This document shows, in pieces, positions 1 to 6,780 of a stretch of 13,079 nt of DNA. This DNA comes from Pyrodictiaceae archaeon (GTDB taxonomy: Archaea; Thermoproteota; Thermoprotei_A; Sulfolobales; Pyrodictiaceae). The stretch's first letter is position 1. Each line of letters begins with the position of its first letter. The stretch covers positions 1 through 13,079 of the forward strand of contig JALVKZ010000127.1 in assembly GCA_027033675.1 (NCBI GenBank). The letters are read 5' to 3'. The notes under the pieces are model-generated. The model was not told the origin of the DNA, ran no database searches, and worked only from the letters and a program-made list of their open reading frames with translations. Made by a program: the position numbers and the translations under genes.

Positions 1-29
1 GGCTTCTCTAGGGCCTTGCGCAGCGCCAA
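1..29 (-). CDS. Possible N-terminal end of a gene leaving the window
   Basis: On the minus strand a TTG at 29-27 opens a frame that reads MALRKALEK and runs off the left edge. An in-frame stop lies a short way upstream, so the start must be near here. A TATA-like stretch (TTATTAAC, about 52-60) sits about 26-28 bases before the TTG, the spacing of a leaderless crenarchaeal start. On the plus strand the same bases could be the last 17 codons of a gene ending with TAG at 52-54. Nine codons cannot identify a product. I slightly favour the minus reading because of the TATA spacing. Confidence 0.25.
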
Positions 30-54
30 TACACTCAGCCCCCTGCTGCTCTAG

Positions 55-389
55 TTAATAAGCAAGGCTACTTGTTACATTAATCTGTACTGGGTCGTTA
101 ATGGATATTGCTTTAAAGGCTCTATGCCGTATTTTAGTGCTATTAGTCATTGAGCGCTCATTAATTATATCACATATCGGCTATCGGACCAGAAACGCTT
201 CGTAATATTCAATGGAGTGTTCTTTTCCGTATTTTTGTGACCCTCGGAGTTTATTTATCCTAAGTACTGGAGGGCGGGTTTCTCCTCATTAGTTAGCTAT
301 TAGGATTAATCTTGGCATGTTGTGTTCTGCTTGGTGTTCTTCGTTTAGTTTATTGGGCTCATAGCGCAGTAGTGTATTGGGGTAGATGC
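55..389. other. AT-rich intergenic region without a convincing gene
   Basis: This stretch is clearly AT-richer than the rest of the window. It holds a perfect 10-base palindrome TGAGCGCTCA at 151-160, a TATA-like TTTATTTATCC near 250-260, and a second TATA-like TTTAGTTTATT near 345-355 that suits the gene starting at 390. The longest plausible reading frame is 34 codons (101-205, MDIALKALCR...), with a hydrophobic middle but no SD and no recognised similarity. I see no tRNA or other structured RNA. Confidence 0.5.
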
Positions 390-618
390 ATGGCTAAGGT
401 TATTGCTATTAGGGTTCCAGAGGATGTCTCGGAGAGGGATGTTATTCGCTGGGTTGCTGAGGGGCTTTCGCGTAGACTAGCTAAAAAGCTTGTTCTTAGT
501 TATCTCGGGGGAAGGCGTTGATATTGATTTGGAGAAAGCCCTTAAAGAGTTCGAGGAGACGAGGAACGAGGTATGGAGGAGCCTAGAGAAAGAGTACAGG
601 AAGAAGGCTTTGCTTTAA
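390..618 (+). pseudogene. VapB-like antitoxin, frameshifted
   Basis: This is a small antitoxin gene preceding a PIN toxin. The first frame starts at ATG 390 with an SD-like GGGGT about 8 bases upstream and reads MAKVIAIRVPEDVSERDVIR..., a short beta strand plus charged helix as in crenarchaeal VapB-like antitoxins. It stops at TGA 519-521 after 43 codons. The next frame carries on at once with VDIDLEKALKEFEETRNEVW and a charged helix ending at TAA 616-618, which looks like a toxin-wrapping antitoxin tail. Removing one G from the G5 run at 507-511 joins the two into about 75 residues reading ...LGEGVDIDLEK. Its 3' end overlaps the toxin frame, normal for vapBC. Either a real pseudogene, a slippery site, or a sequencing error; a coupled antitoxin is expected from context, but the product of the broken frame probably cannot bind toxin. 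Confidence 0.7.
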
Positions 619-1083
619 TAATCGATAGTAATGTATTATTCACGATTATTATAGCTGGCAAGCGTTCCAGGGCTTATCGTGTTATCGAGAAATATGAGCT
701 TGATCTTTTTATGCCAGAGGAGGCGCTTATCGAGTTCCATAAACACGTTGAGAAACTTAAGAGGTACTCTCTTAGTGACTTCGAAGTTAAAAGCGATGCT
801 GGCATTTATGCTCATCCATATTGTCCCGAGAAAGCTTTATAGCGATAAGATCAGAGAGGCCTATATCATTGCAAGGAATTTTGATCCCAAGGATACACCA
901 TTCATAGCTCTGGCACTAAAGCTTGGTATACCTATATGGACTGAGGACAAAGCCGTCATTAAGTACGGGTTTAGGACGCAGAGATACATTGCATTGGACA
1001 CTATTGCGGTAGAGAAGCTCTTATCCGGGAAAAGCTTGGAGAGCGCGTTACGAGAATTAGCATCCAGAGTGGAGCCAAAGTAA
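573..1083 (+). pseudogene. PIN-domain toxin (VapC-like), frameshifted
   Basis: This is a PIN-fold ribonuclease toxin of VapC type in two frames. The first frame (ATG 573, stop 840-842) has the N-terminal strand IIDSNVLF with the first catalytic Asp (D18), and MPEEALIEFHKH with the catalytic Glu (E54). The second frame supplies IVPRKLYSDKIREAY, then FDPKDTPFIALALKLGIPIW with the next acidic residues, and WTEDKAV with the last one. Removing one A from the A4 run at 789-792 joins them as SDFEVKAMLAFML into about 170 residues, a normal length for this PIN branch. All expected acidic residues are intact, so only the indel breaks the gene. The start is uncertain: ATG 573 lies inside the antitoxin 3' end, 45 bases before its stop, and adds an unusual charged leader; no better start is visible. 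Confidence 0.75.
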
Positions 1084-1194
1084 TACAGCAACCCCTCTGA
1101 TGCCTATGGCGCGGGCGATAGTGGCTTAGCTTGCCATGTACTAGCTACGTGTATTCGGGTGATCACTTAATGAATAAAGAAGCTGTTGTTTAAA

Positions 1195-1601
1195 TTACTC
1201 ATGTACCCATATTCTCTTGATGCTTACCCGGTCGAAGTCTTTATCTTCGCTCGCTATCGCGTCAAGCCTATTAGCTATAATAGTAGCAGCATGTAGGGCG
1301 TCTGATGGCTTCAGGTTATACAGTGTCATGAACTTCTTGGCCAGTAAGTACTCCTCTAATCCTAGGGATAGGACGTCCATATATGGTAGCACGGCCTTAT
1401 CTATCAGCTCTATGGTTTCCGTGGGAGATATGTTGTATTTCTTCAGCGAGATGTATATAGTCTCGTCGAGTACTAGAACGTTTGTGTACAGCTCGTGGTG
1501 CTTGACTAGGTTAAGCCAGAATTTCTCGATTAGTCTTGCCTCCCTTTCTAGTAGCGGGCATTGAAGTATGCGAGTACATAGGAGCTAATAAATATCCTCA
1601 A
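1195..1601 (-). pseudogene. Second PIN-domain toxin (VapC-like), frameshifted and catalytically altered
   Basis: Read on the minus strand, a TTG at 1601 overlaps the TGA of the upstream gene (ATTGA), the classic coupled vapBC junction. It encodes LRIFISSYVLAYFNA and then runs into a stop. The shifted frame continues with PLLEREARLIEKFW, VLVLDETIYISLKKYNISP, LKPSDALHAATIIANRLDAI and ASEDKDFDRVSIKRIWVHE. These are the middle and end of a VapC PIN domain, with the Glu, the SDALHA Asp and the EDKDFD acidic residues kept. Adding one C to the C3 run (GGG on the plus strand at 1556-1558) rejoins the frames as YFNAPLLERE, about 133 residues in total. The first motif reads ISSYV where VapC proteins have ID(S/T)xV, so a catalytic Asp is missing as well. 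An internal GTG at 1392 could still start a 65-residue fragment. Confidence 0.75.
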
Positions 1602-1756
1602 TTCTCGAATTCCTCCTCGAGATCAATATCTGCTAACTCACCGAGTCTAGCCCTCTTGGCTCTTAAACGGGTCCTTCTCTCGCGAATCCGTTGAAGAACC
1701 TTCTCCGGAGGTGGTGCGCCATGTATTCGTGGCCCATCTTCTCTTGGTCCAGGCAT
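1598..1756 (-). CDS. Small charged protein, putative antitoxin partner of the second PIN toxin
   Basis: A 52-residue product starts at ATG 1756, MPGPREDGPRIHGAPPP, followed by a strongly basic helix (KVLQRIRERRTRLRAKRARL) and an acidic tail GELADIDLEEEFEN. I chose ATG 1756 because an SD-like AAGGGGA lies about 8 bases upstream and a TATA-like TTATACC (about 1803-1811) would place the transcript start near 1781; a TTG at 1792 is the longer alternative. Its stop overlaps the toxin TTG start, so the position is that of an antitoxin. The sequence does not match a ribbon-helix-helix or AbrB antitoxin that I can recognise, so the role is inferred from the neighbour alone. The proline-rich start with no DNA-binding strand may mean the N-terminus is already lost. 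Confidence 0.5.
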   Translation of the reverse strand: MPGPREDGPRIHGAPPPEKVLQRIRERRTRLRAKRARLGELADIDLEEEFEN

Positions 1757-1802
1757 CGTATGGTCCCCTTCAGCGATATGGTATGCCGACAAGAGTCCTA
1801 GG

Positions 1803-1812
1803 TATAACTATT
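1803..1812 (-). promoter_or_regulatory. TATA-like box for the putative antitoxin operon
   Basis: The minus strand reads AGTTATACC, ending about 47 bases before ATG 1756. With archaeal spacing this gives a transcript start near 1781 and a short leader that includes the SD-like AAGGGGA. Confidence 0.35.
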
Positions 1813-1896
1813 TGCCCCTTGGGTCAGCCTTAGTTCTTAGTCTAGCTATGAGCTTTTTAGGAGTCTTTCGAATAAGTTGTCCTAGGGTTATAGGTA

Positions 1897-2475
1897 GTGT
1901 CGGCGGCAGAGCAGTTAGAGAGGCCCCTTCCGAAGCCCCAACGGGATTTACTGGGCTATGCCTCTGCCCGCATCCTAGAGGCTTTGTTAGAAGGGCTAAT
2001 AGCCCTTGAGTTCCTCGATAAGGGCTATACTAGGAATGCCGCTGGTAAAGCCTTCCAGGCGTGGCGGGCCCTAACTGGTGCCCTCCTGGCTTTAGAGATG
2101 GACAAGCTGGGCAAAGAGCTAGGGAGCAAGGATAAGGAGTGGTTAATCGGGAAAGGTATTCCAAGGATACCAAGTAGTAGGCTTAAATCACTAGCACTAC
2201 TAGTAGAGGAAGCAGGTTATACTGGCTACCACGGCTACACTTCTATTGCACTGGATCTCCATGACTACCAGTACCACGGCCCCGACCCAGACCTAGCACT
2301 AAGCAAGTACAAGAGCCGAGAAGAAGCAGCGAGAGATACGCTTTACCTTCTCAAGAAGCTAGCTGAGATTGTGGAAAAACAGGCTAAGCTAAAGCTAGAG
2401 AGGGCAAAGAAATGGACTAAGGACCACGAGGAGGCGCTTCAAAGACTCAGAGAAAAGCTAACGATAAGTCACTAG
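1897..2475 (+). CDS. PaREP1 family protein (HEPN-like)
   Basis: This 192-residue, all-helical soluble protein has the pattern of the PaREP1 family, first noted as an expanded family in Pyrobaculum aerophilum. The N-terminal helix pair reads RDLLGYASARILEALLEGL and then FLDKGYTRNAAGKAFQAWRA (about residues 16-56). The signature end is LDLHDYQYHGPDPDLALSKY followed by REEAARDTLYLLKKLAEIVE (about 122-160), and then a charged coiled-coil-like tail. I believe the family is placed with the HEPN/KNTase_C helical-bundle proteins, many of which pair with nucleotidyltransferases or act in toxin modules. No nucleotidyltransferase partner is adjacent here. GTG 1897 is used; an AT-rich GCTTTTTAGG near 1850-1860 could be the promoter. 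Function is unknown. The location beside two PIN modules fits an accessory island. Confidence 0.8.
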   Translation: MSAAEQLERPLPKPQRDLLGYASARILEALLEGLIALEFLDKGYTRNAAGKAFQAWRALTGALLALEMDKLGKELGSKDKEWLIGKGIPRIPSSRLKSLALLVEEAGYTGYHGYTSIALDLHDYQYHGPDPDLALSKYKSREEAARDTLYLLKKLAEIVEKQAKLKLERAKKWTKDHEEALQRLREKLTISH

Positions 2476-2515
2476 TATTGCTAAGGAGGCATCTCTTGTT
2501 ACTTCCAATAGTGAT

Positions 2516-3352
2516 CTAGTCTAGCTCCCTCTTTCTCTTTAGCCATTTAATTATATTGGTCCTCTCGTATGCTTTGTTCTTATAATATTCTACTAGCAGG
2601 TCGAAGAGCCGCCTATACTGCTTAGTTCTTTGCCCAAGGTATAATACTTCATCTAGTCTAATAGAGGCCTTATCCGTTAGCCCGAGAAGCTCCGAAAGAT
2701 AGCCATCGGGAGCCGCAACGTCTATCAGGAGCTCTTCTACTTCGTGCCCAAGCTCTATATTATTTAGTCTTATGAGACCGTGGAGAAGCTCGTGGATTAC
2801 CAAGTCTAGTACATGGGTCTCCCTATGTACTTCATTAACATAGACCGAGACAATAACGTTCCTGTCGTCAAAGTAGAGCATGGATCCAAAGGACATACTT
2901 GGTAAGGGATTAAAACCATAGATAACGTAGAGTGTTTCAAAGAACTTCTCAAACCCGAACACTTTCTCTATGTAATTGACTATGTCCTTCCTCTTTTGTT
3001 GGTATAGTATATCGACTCTTTTGGCTATGCCGGAGAGAATAGGCCTGATCTTGTCCCATTCATGAACGTTTATGGCTTTTAGCTCGTCGATAATAGCCTC
3101 AATACTGCTTTGATGAGGAGGCGCTACTCCTACTAGGACTGCAAACACCTCGTTCCACAACTTCTCTTTCTCGATAAGGTATGCTGCATAAAGTAATGGG
3201 CCTAGGCAACTAGCGTATAGGACGTGAGGTATTGACCTAGCAGGCGAGTAAGGAATCTCAACTAGGTCATAGATTATGGCGGCTAGATACGCTTCTTTAG
3301 AAATAACATGTACAAGCTCCATGTCCTTAGCCATTTTCCTCATAGCTTTCAC
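2516..3352 (-). CDS. Predicted zinc metallopeptidase-like protein with HExxH motif
   Basis: I do not recognise the family of this 278-residue, apparently cytosolic protein. The telling part is VLDLVIHELLHGLIRLNNIE, with HELLH at about residues 187-191, placed in a predicted helix after a beta-rich stretch (VIVSVYVNEV) as in gluzincin peptidases. A possible third zinc ligand lies 15-16 residues further on in HEVEELLIDVAAPDG, where EELLID gives an ExxxD pattern (E207, D211). The N-terminal 140 residues are helical, and the C-terminus is basic (KWLKRKRELD). There is no signal peptide or clear membrane helix. GTG 3352 is the longest start; ATGs at 3343, 3334 and 3322 are equally possible, and the one at 3334 has a close GAGG. 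A TATA-like TTTAAGTA near 3382-3390 supports a start in this area. The gene is divergent from the ferritin gene. Proteolysis is inferred only from the motif. Confidence 0.6.
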   Translation of the reverse strand: MKAMRKMAKDMELVHVISKEAYLAAIIYDLVEIPYSPARSIPHVLYASCLGPLLYAAYLIEKEKLWNEVFAVLVGVAPPHQSSIEAIIDELKAINVHEWDKIRPILSGIAKRVDILYQQKRKDIVNYIEKVFGFEKFFETLYVIYGFNPLPSMSFGSMLYFDDRNVIVSVYVNEVHRETHVLDLVIHELLHGLIRLNNIELGHEVEELLIDVAAPDGYLSELLGLTDKASIRLDEVLYLGQRTKQYRRLFDLLVEYYKNKAYERTNIIKWLKRKRELD

Positions 3353-3381
3353 GTCAATGGTCTTCTTTATTGTTCACAATA

Positions 3382-3390
3382 CTTAAATTA
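3382..3390 (-). promoter_or_regulatory. TATA-like box for the HExxH protein gene
   Basis: The minus strand reads AATTTAAGT, 30-38 bases before GTG 3352. The predicted transcript start is near 3360, giving a leader of roughly 8-40 bases depending on which start codon is used. Confidence 0.35.
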
Positions 3391-3515
3391 GAATCTCGGT
3401 GCAAAATACTTTATGTTCATCATTCCATTTTGTTACAACAACTGGTTGGTTTCATTAATTGTATCTATACTCCCTATTTTGCGTATATGTTCTCGGTTGC
3501 TTAAGCAGCTCGCTA

Positions 3516-3526
3516 CATATTTATAC
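3516..3526 (+). promoter_or_regulatory. TATA box of the ferritin gene
   Basis: ATATTTATAC lies about 26-30 bases before GTG 3551, so the transcript is expected to begin at or just before that codon (leaderless), or about 15 bases before the alternative GTG 3563. Confidence 0.5.
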
Positions 3527-3550
3527 GGTCTGGTTTCCTCCGTTTAACTG

Positions 3551-4054
3551 GTGTTAATTGCTGTGTCTTCGGAGAAGGTTTTCCGCGCTCTTAATGAGCA
3601 GCTTAACGCGGAGCTTCGCAACGCCTATCTCTACCTAGCAATGGCGAGTTTCTTTGCCGAGAAAGGTCTCAACGGTTTCTCTCACTTCTTCCGGGTACAG
3701 GCTAGGGAGGAGCTGGGCCACGCTATGAAGATCTACGACTACATCCTTGATAGGGGCGGCAAGGTGGTGCTAAGCGATGTACCTGCCCCAAGGCAGAGCT
3801 GGGATAGTGTGCTTAGCGCTGTGGACGAGTTTGTTCGCTCTGAGGAGGAGAACACGCAGCGGATATGGAGGCTTGTTGACGTGGCCCGCGATGAGGGCGA
3901 TAAGGCTACTGAGGTCTTCCTCAACTGGTTCGTTGAGGAGCAGGTTGAGGAGGAGAAGCTAGCCCAGGATCTCTTAGCGAAGGTGAAGCTTGTAGGAGAT
4001 AACCCAGCGGCTCTCCTGGCTCTTGATCGGGAGCTAGCGAAGCGCGAGGAGTGA
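3551..4054 (+). CDS. Ferritin (iron storage, ferroxidase)
   Basis: This is a non-heme ferritin of the FtnA type, about 163-167 residues, which oxidises Fe(II) and stores iron in a 24-subunit shell in the cytosol. The four-helix bundle begins with LNEQLNAELRNAYLYLAMA. The ferroxidase ligands are all present, numbered from GTG 3551: E21, E54 and H57 (REELGHA), E98 (SEEEN) and Q131 (WFVEEQVEEE), with E53, E130 and E134 nearby. Each is offset by four from E. coli FtnA (E17, E50, H53, E94, Q127), which suggests translation may really begin at GTG 3563 (MSSEKVFRALNEQ). The TATA box position suits GTG 3551 as a leaderless start, so I keep the longer form. It differs from Dps and bacterioferritin in motif spacing and has no heme Met. 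It is monocistronic and converges on the acetate transporter gene. Confidence 0.95.
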   Translation: MLIAVSSEKVFRALNEQLNAELRNAYLYLAMASFFAEKGLNGFSHFFRVQAREELGHAMKIYDYILDRGGKVVLSDVPAPRQSWDSVLSAVDEFVRSEEENTQRIWRLVDVARDEGDKATEVFLNWFVEEQVEEEKLAQDLLAKVKLVGDNPAALLALDRELAKREE

Positions 4055-4073
4055 AGGGGCGACAAAGAGAGAC

Positions 4074-4078
4074 AAAAA
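4074..4078 (-). terminator. T-tract terminator after the acetate transporter gene
   Basis: On the minus strand a T5 run (GCATTTTTGTCTC) lies 44 bases after the transporter stop, in the convergent gap with ferritin. Archaeal termination at U-rich tracts makes this a reasonable site. A T4 run near 4102-4105 could serve ferritin on the other strand. Confidence 0.3.
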
Positions 4079-4121
4079 TGCGTGTAGGGCTAGAGGGCCT
4101 CTTTTCACCCTTTCCGGGGTC

Positions 4122-4685
4122 TTAGACTGGTAGTACTTGTTTGCCTGCTGCATCGTTTATTACTATTGCTGCAGATGTGTAGACAGCTGATAGCCCAGTG
4201 ACTACTCCCTCGGCCCCGGTGATTTTGAGCAGTGTCTCGTTCCCGGTTGCGAAGGAGGCTGATAGCATGAAGAACAGTATTACTAGTAGCGCTAGTACAG
4301 CCGTGACTGCTCTTGCTCGTAGAAACTTGGCGGCAATCGCCATGTAGAGCGTGAAGATTCCCCACATGAACATCCATGCTGCTAGTTCTCCGCTGCTTGT
4401 TGGTGGCAGGGTTTTCAGGGTGTTTAGGAGTGCTAGGCCTATCCAGAAGAGCCCGTATGATGTGAAGGCTGTTCCTCCGAAGAGGTTGTTGCGCCTAAAC
4501 TCTATGATACCGGCTATTACCTGGGCTAGCCCGCCGTAGGCGTAGCCATAGGCTATGGTGTAGCCTGTGCCGCTTATGACGCCCATGTTGGCTAGGTTGA
4601 GCACTGTGGTTGTTAACCCGAACCCGGCTAGCCCCAGCGCGGCCGGGTTTGCCCAGACTTGTTTCTCCTCGGCCAAGGCCACCAC
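4122..4685 (-). CDS. GPR1/FUN34/YaaH (SatP) family acetate transporter
   Basis: This 187-residue membrane protein has six predicted helices and belongs to the acetate/succinate channel-transporter family. The N-terminal signature is NPAALGLAGFGLTT (about residues 13-26), close to the PS01114 pattern NP(AV)P(LF)GL, with A in place of the usual second P. The conserved middle reads GGLAQVIAGIIEFRRNNLFG followed by AFTSYGLFW, and the end has the family's VYTSAAIVIND...LPV. It should move acetate across the cytoplasmic membrane. The gene lies 104 bases downstream of acetyl-CoA synthetase on the same strand, so the imported acetate can be activated directly. The start is GTG 4685, part of GGTGGTG, so GTG 4682 is possible. 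A CTTATCC at about 4735-4741 and a T-tract after acs suggest it may also have its own promoter. Confidence 0.88.
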   Translation of the reverse strand: MVALAEEKQVWANPAALGLAGFGLTTTVLNLANMGVISGTGYTIAYGYAYGGLAQVIAGIIEFRRNNLFGGTAFTSYGLFWIGLALLNTLKTLPPTSSGELAAWMFMWGIFTLYMAIAAKFLRARAVTAVLALLVILFFMLSASFATGNETLLKITGAEGVVTGLSAVYTSAAIVINDAAGKQVLPV

Positions 4686-4734
4686 CTAAGGGGTGCATAC
4701 TCCTAGCTAGCCTGGGAGCTTGGGCCTGTGCATG

Positions 4735-4741
4735 GATAAGA
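4735..4741 (-). promoter_or_regulatory. Possible TATA-like box before the acetate transporter gene
   Basis: CTTATCC on the minus strand lies about 50 bases before GTG 4685, giving a leader of about 25 bases. Weak, but it lies beyond the T5 run that may end the acs transcript. Confidence 0.25.
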
Positions 4742-4768
4742 CTGGGCAGAGGTGCGAGGCGTGTTGCT

Positions 4769-4773
4769 AAAAA
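4769..4773 (-). terminator. T5 tract downstream of acs
   Basis: The minus strand reads CCCCGGTTTTTAGC about 16 bases after the acs stop codon: a GC-rich stretch followed by T5. It could end part of the acs transcripts before the transporter gene. Confidence 0.3.
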
Positions 4774-4789
4774 CCGGGGCTGGCGGGGG

Positions 4790-6772
4790 CTAGGCTTGTT
4801 GCATGAGCTTCTTGAACTCTTCTACCGCCTTCTTTACCTCCTCTACAGCTGATGGGTCTTCTAGCGTCGAGATGTCGCCTATTGGTCTTCCCTTGATAAG
4901 GCTTATCAGTATTCTTCTCATTATTTTGCCGCTCCTGGTCTTCGGGAGCTTTGACACGAATAGTACCTTTGCTGGGACCGCTATTGGGCCCACTATCTTT
5001 CTCACGGTGTCCTTGATTTCTTTCTCTAGTTGCTCGCTTGGCTCATAGCCCGCCTTGAGCACGACAAATGCTACTGGCACCTCTCCCTTAACGGGGTCAG
5101 GTGCGCCTACTACTGCTGCCTCGCTCACCGCTGGGTGAGCTACCACGGCGTCCTCTATCTCTATGGTTCCTAGGCGGTGACCAGCGACGTTTAGTACCTC
5201 GTCTGCGCGTCCTAGTAGCCAGAAGTAGCCCTCGTGATCCTTTATCGCGTAGTCGGCTGGGTAGTAGATCCAGATGTTCTCCTCTGGCTTACTGAACCTC
5301 GCCCAGTAGGTGTTGATGTACCTCTGTGGGTCACCCCATATACCCATGAGCATGCCCGGCCACGGCTTCTTTATGACGAGTAGGCCCTTCTTCCCTGGCT
5401 CAGCTGGCTTGCCCTCCGGAGTGAACACGTCGGCATCTATGCCCGGCAGTGGCACTGTAGCGCTACCAGGCTTGAGCGGTACCAGGGCTAGGCCCGGAGC
5501 CGGGGATATCATTGCTGCACCAGTCTCGGTCTGCCACCACGTATCCACTATCGGTGCCTTCTTGCCACCTATCTTCTCGAAGTACCACTTCCATACATCG
5601 GGGTTTATTGGCTCGCCGACTGTACCAAGGATCCTTAGTGTTGAGAGGTCGTGTTTCTCTACCCATTTGTCGCCGTAGCGGCGTAGGAGTCGTAGCAGTG
5701 TGGGGCTGGTGTAGAATATTGTCACGCCGTATCTCTCAACCATCTCCCATATACGATCGGGTGCCGGGTAGTCTGGGGCGCCTTCGTACATTACCTGGGT
5801 TACTCCATGCATCAATGGCCCATAGACGATGTAGGTGTGGCCCGTTATCCAGCCAATATCGGCGGCGCACCAGTATATATCGTGGGGCTGTGGGTCCCAG
5901 TTCCAGCGGAACACGTTATAGACATATGTCATGTAGCCACCGGTGCTGTGCATGATGCCCTTGGGCTTCCCAGTGGTGCCGCTCGTATAGAGTATGAAGA
6001 GAACATCATCAGCTTTCCTGGGCACGGGCTTCACATAGGCCTTCTCCGGCGCCTCCTTGATTAGTTCGTGATACCAGTAGTCGCGGCCACTAACCATGTT
6101 GACCTCGTTACCAGCTCGTCTCACAACTATTACCTTCTCTACCTTGACTCCGCGCTCTTCAGCAATCTTTATCGCTTCATCGGCTGCCTTCTTGAGCTCT
6201 ATGACTTTTCCTCTCCGGTAGAACCCGTTAGCGGTTATCAGTACCTTGGCTTTCGCGTCAACGATTCTCTCGGCGAGGGCCTGGGCGCTGAACCCTGAGA
6301 AGACTACGCTGTGTATACCGCCTATCCTTGTCACGGCTAGCATTGAGACCGGTAGCTCCGGTATCATTGGTAGATAGATAGTCACGGTGTCGTCTGGCTT
6401 GAGGCCTATTATCTCTCTGAGAACCCATGCGAACTTGTTGACTTCGCGGTATAGCTCCTTATAGGTTATGGCTCTCTTGTCCCCGGGCTCGCCCTCCCAG
6501 TAATAGGCCACCTTGTGCTCAACACTGGTCCCTATCCACTTGTCGAGGGCGTTTAGGTTGATGTTGGTGACTCCTCCCTTGAACCAGCGGAAGAACGGCG
6601 GATTGGAGGTATCTAGTACCTGGTCCCAGTGCTTAATCCATATCAGCTCCCTTGCTCTCACGTCCCAGAAGGCCTCTATGTCCTCAATGCTCCTCTTGTA
6701 GAATTCCATGTACTTGCCGTGATCTGGCCAATACTTCTCATTGAAGGGCAGCGCCGTGAATTCTTCTGCCAT
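4790..6772 (-). CDS. acs: Acetyl-CoA synthetase, AMP-forming
   Basis: This enzyme activates acetate with ATP and CoA to acetyl-CoA, AMP and PPi in the cytosol; 660 residues, the usual Acs length. Numbered from ATG 6772: an N-terminal Acs cap (YWPDHGKYMEFYKRSIEDIE), the ATP loop YTSGTTGKPKG (262-272), GTVGEPINP (about 383-391), the acetate pocket DTWWQTETG (410-418) whose second Trp restricts the acyl pocket to acetate or propionate, the hinge region GRADEVLNVAGHRLGT (about 521-536), and the catalytic C-terminal lysine in KTRSGKIMRR (K616). The usual GD before the ribose site is replaced by AD (YYPADYA). ATG 6772 is chosen over an in-frame TTG 6793 because GAGGTG sits 8 bases before it and the family sequence begins there. 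A Pat-like acetyltransferase gene is divergent and an acetate transporter gene lies downstream; K616 is the residue such enzymes acetylate in bacteria. Confidence 0.96.
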   Translation of the reverse strand: MAEEFTALPFNEKYWPDHGKYMEFYKRSIEDIEAFWDVRARELIWIKHWDQVLDTSNPPFFRWFKGGVTNINLNALDKWIGTSVEHKVAYYWEGEPGDKRAITYKELYREVNKFAWVLREIIGLKPDDTVTIYLPMIPELPVSMLAVTRIGGIHSVVFSGFSAQALAERIVDAKAKVLITANGFYRRGKVIELKKAADEAIKIAEERGVKVEKVIVVRRAGNEVNMVSGRDYWYHELIKEAPEKAYVKPVPRKADDVLFILYTSGTTGKPKGIMHSTGGYMTYVYNVFRWNWDPQPHDIYWCAADIGWITGHTYIVYGPLMHGVTQVMYEGAPDYPAPDRIWEMVERYGVTIFYTSPTLLRLLRRYGDKWVEKHDLSTLRILGTVGEPINPDVWKWYFEKIGGKKAPIVDTWWQTETGAAMISPAPGLALVPLKPGSATVPLPGIDADVFTPEGKPAEPGKKGLLVIKKPWPGMLMGIWGDPQRYINTYWARFSKPEENIWIYYPADYAIKDHEGYFWLLGRADEVLNVAGHRLGTIEIEDAVVAHPAVSEAAVVGAPDPVKGEVPVAFVVLKAGYEPSEQLEKEIKDTVRKIVGPIAVPAKVLFVSKLPKTRSGKIMRRILISLIKGRPIGDISTLEDPSAVEEVKKAVEEFKKLMQQA

Positions 6773-6780
6773 ATAGTATA

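Noticed and set aside
101..205. 34-codon frame MDIALKALCR... in the first intergenic region
   Set aside because: No SD, no similarity, and only a weak AT-rich box upstream. Such a frame is expected by chance.
312..389. Longer start for the first antitoxin (in-frame ATG 312)
   Set aside because: The added 26 residues (MACCVLLGVLRL...) are unlike the family, and the SD-like GGGGT and TATA-like box favour ATG 390.
3739..4065. Long minus-strand frame opposite ferritin
   Set aside because: It is Ser/Arg-rich low-quality sequence antisense to a well-supported ferritin gene.
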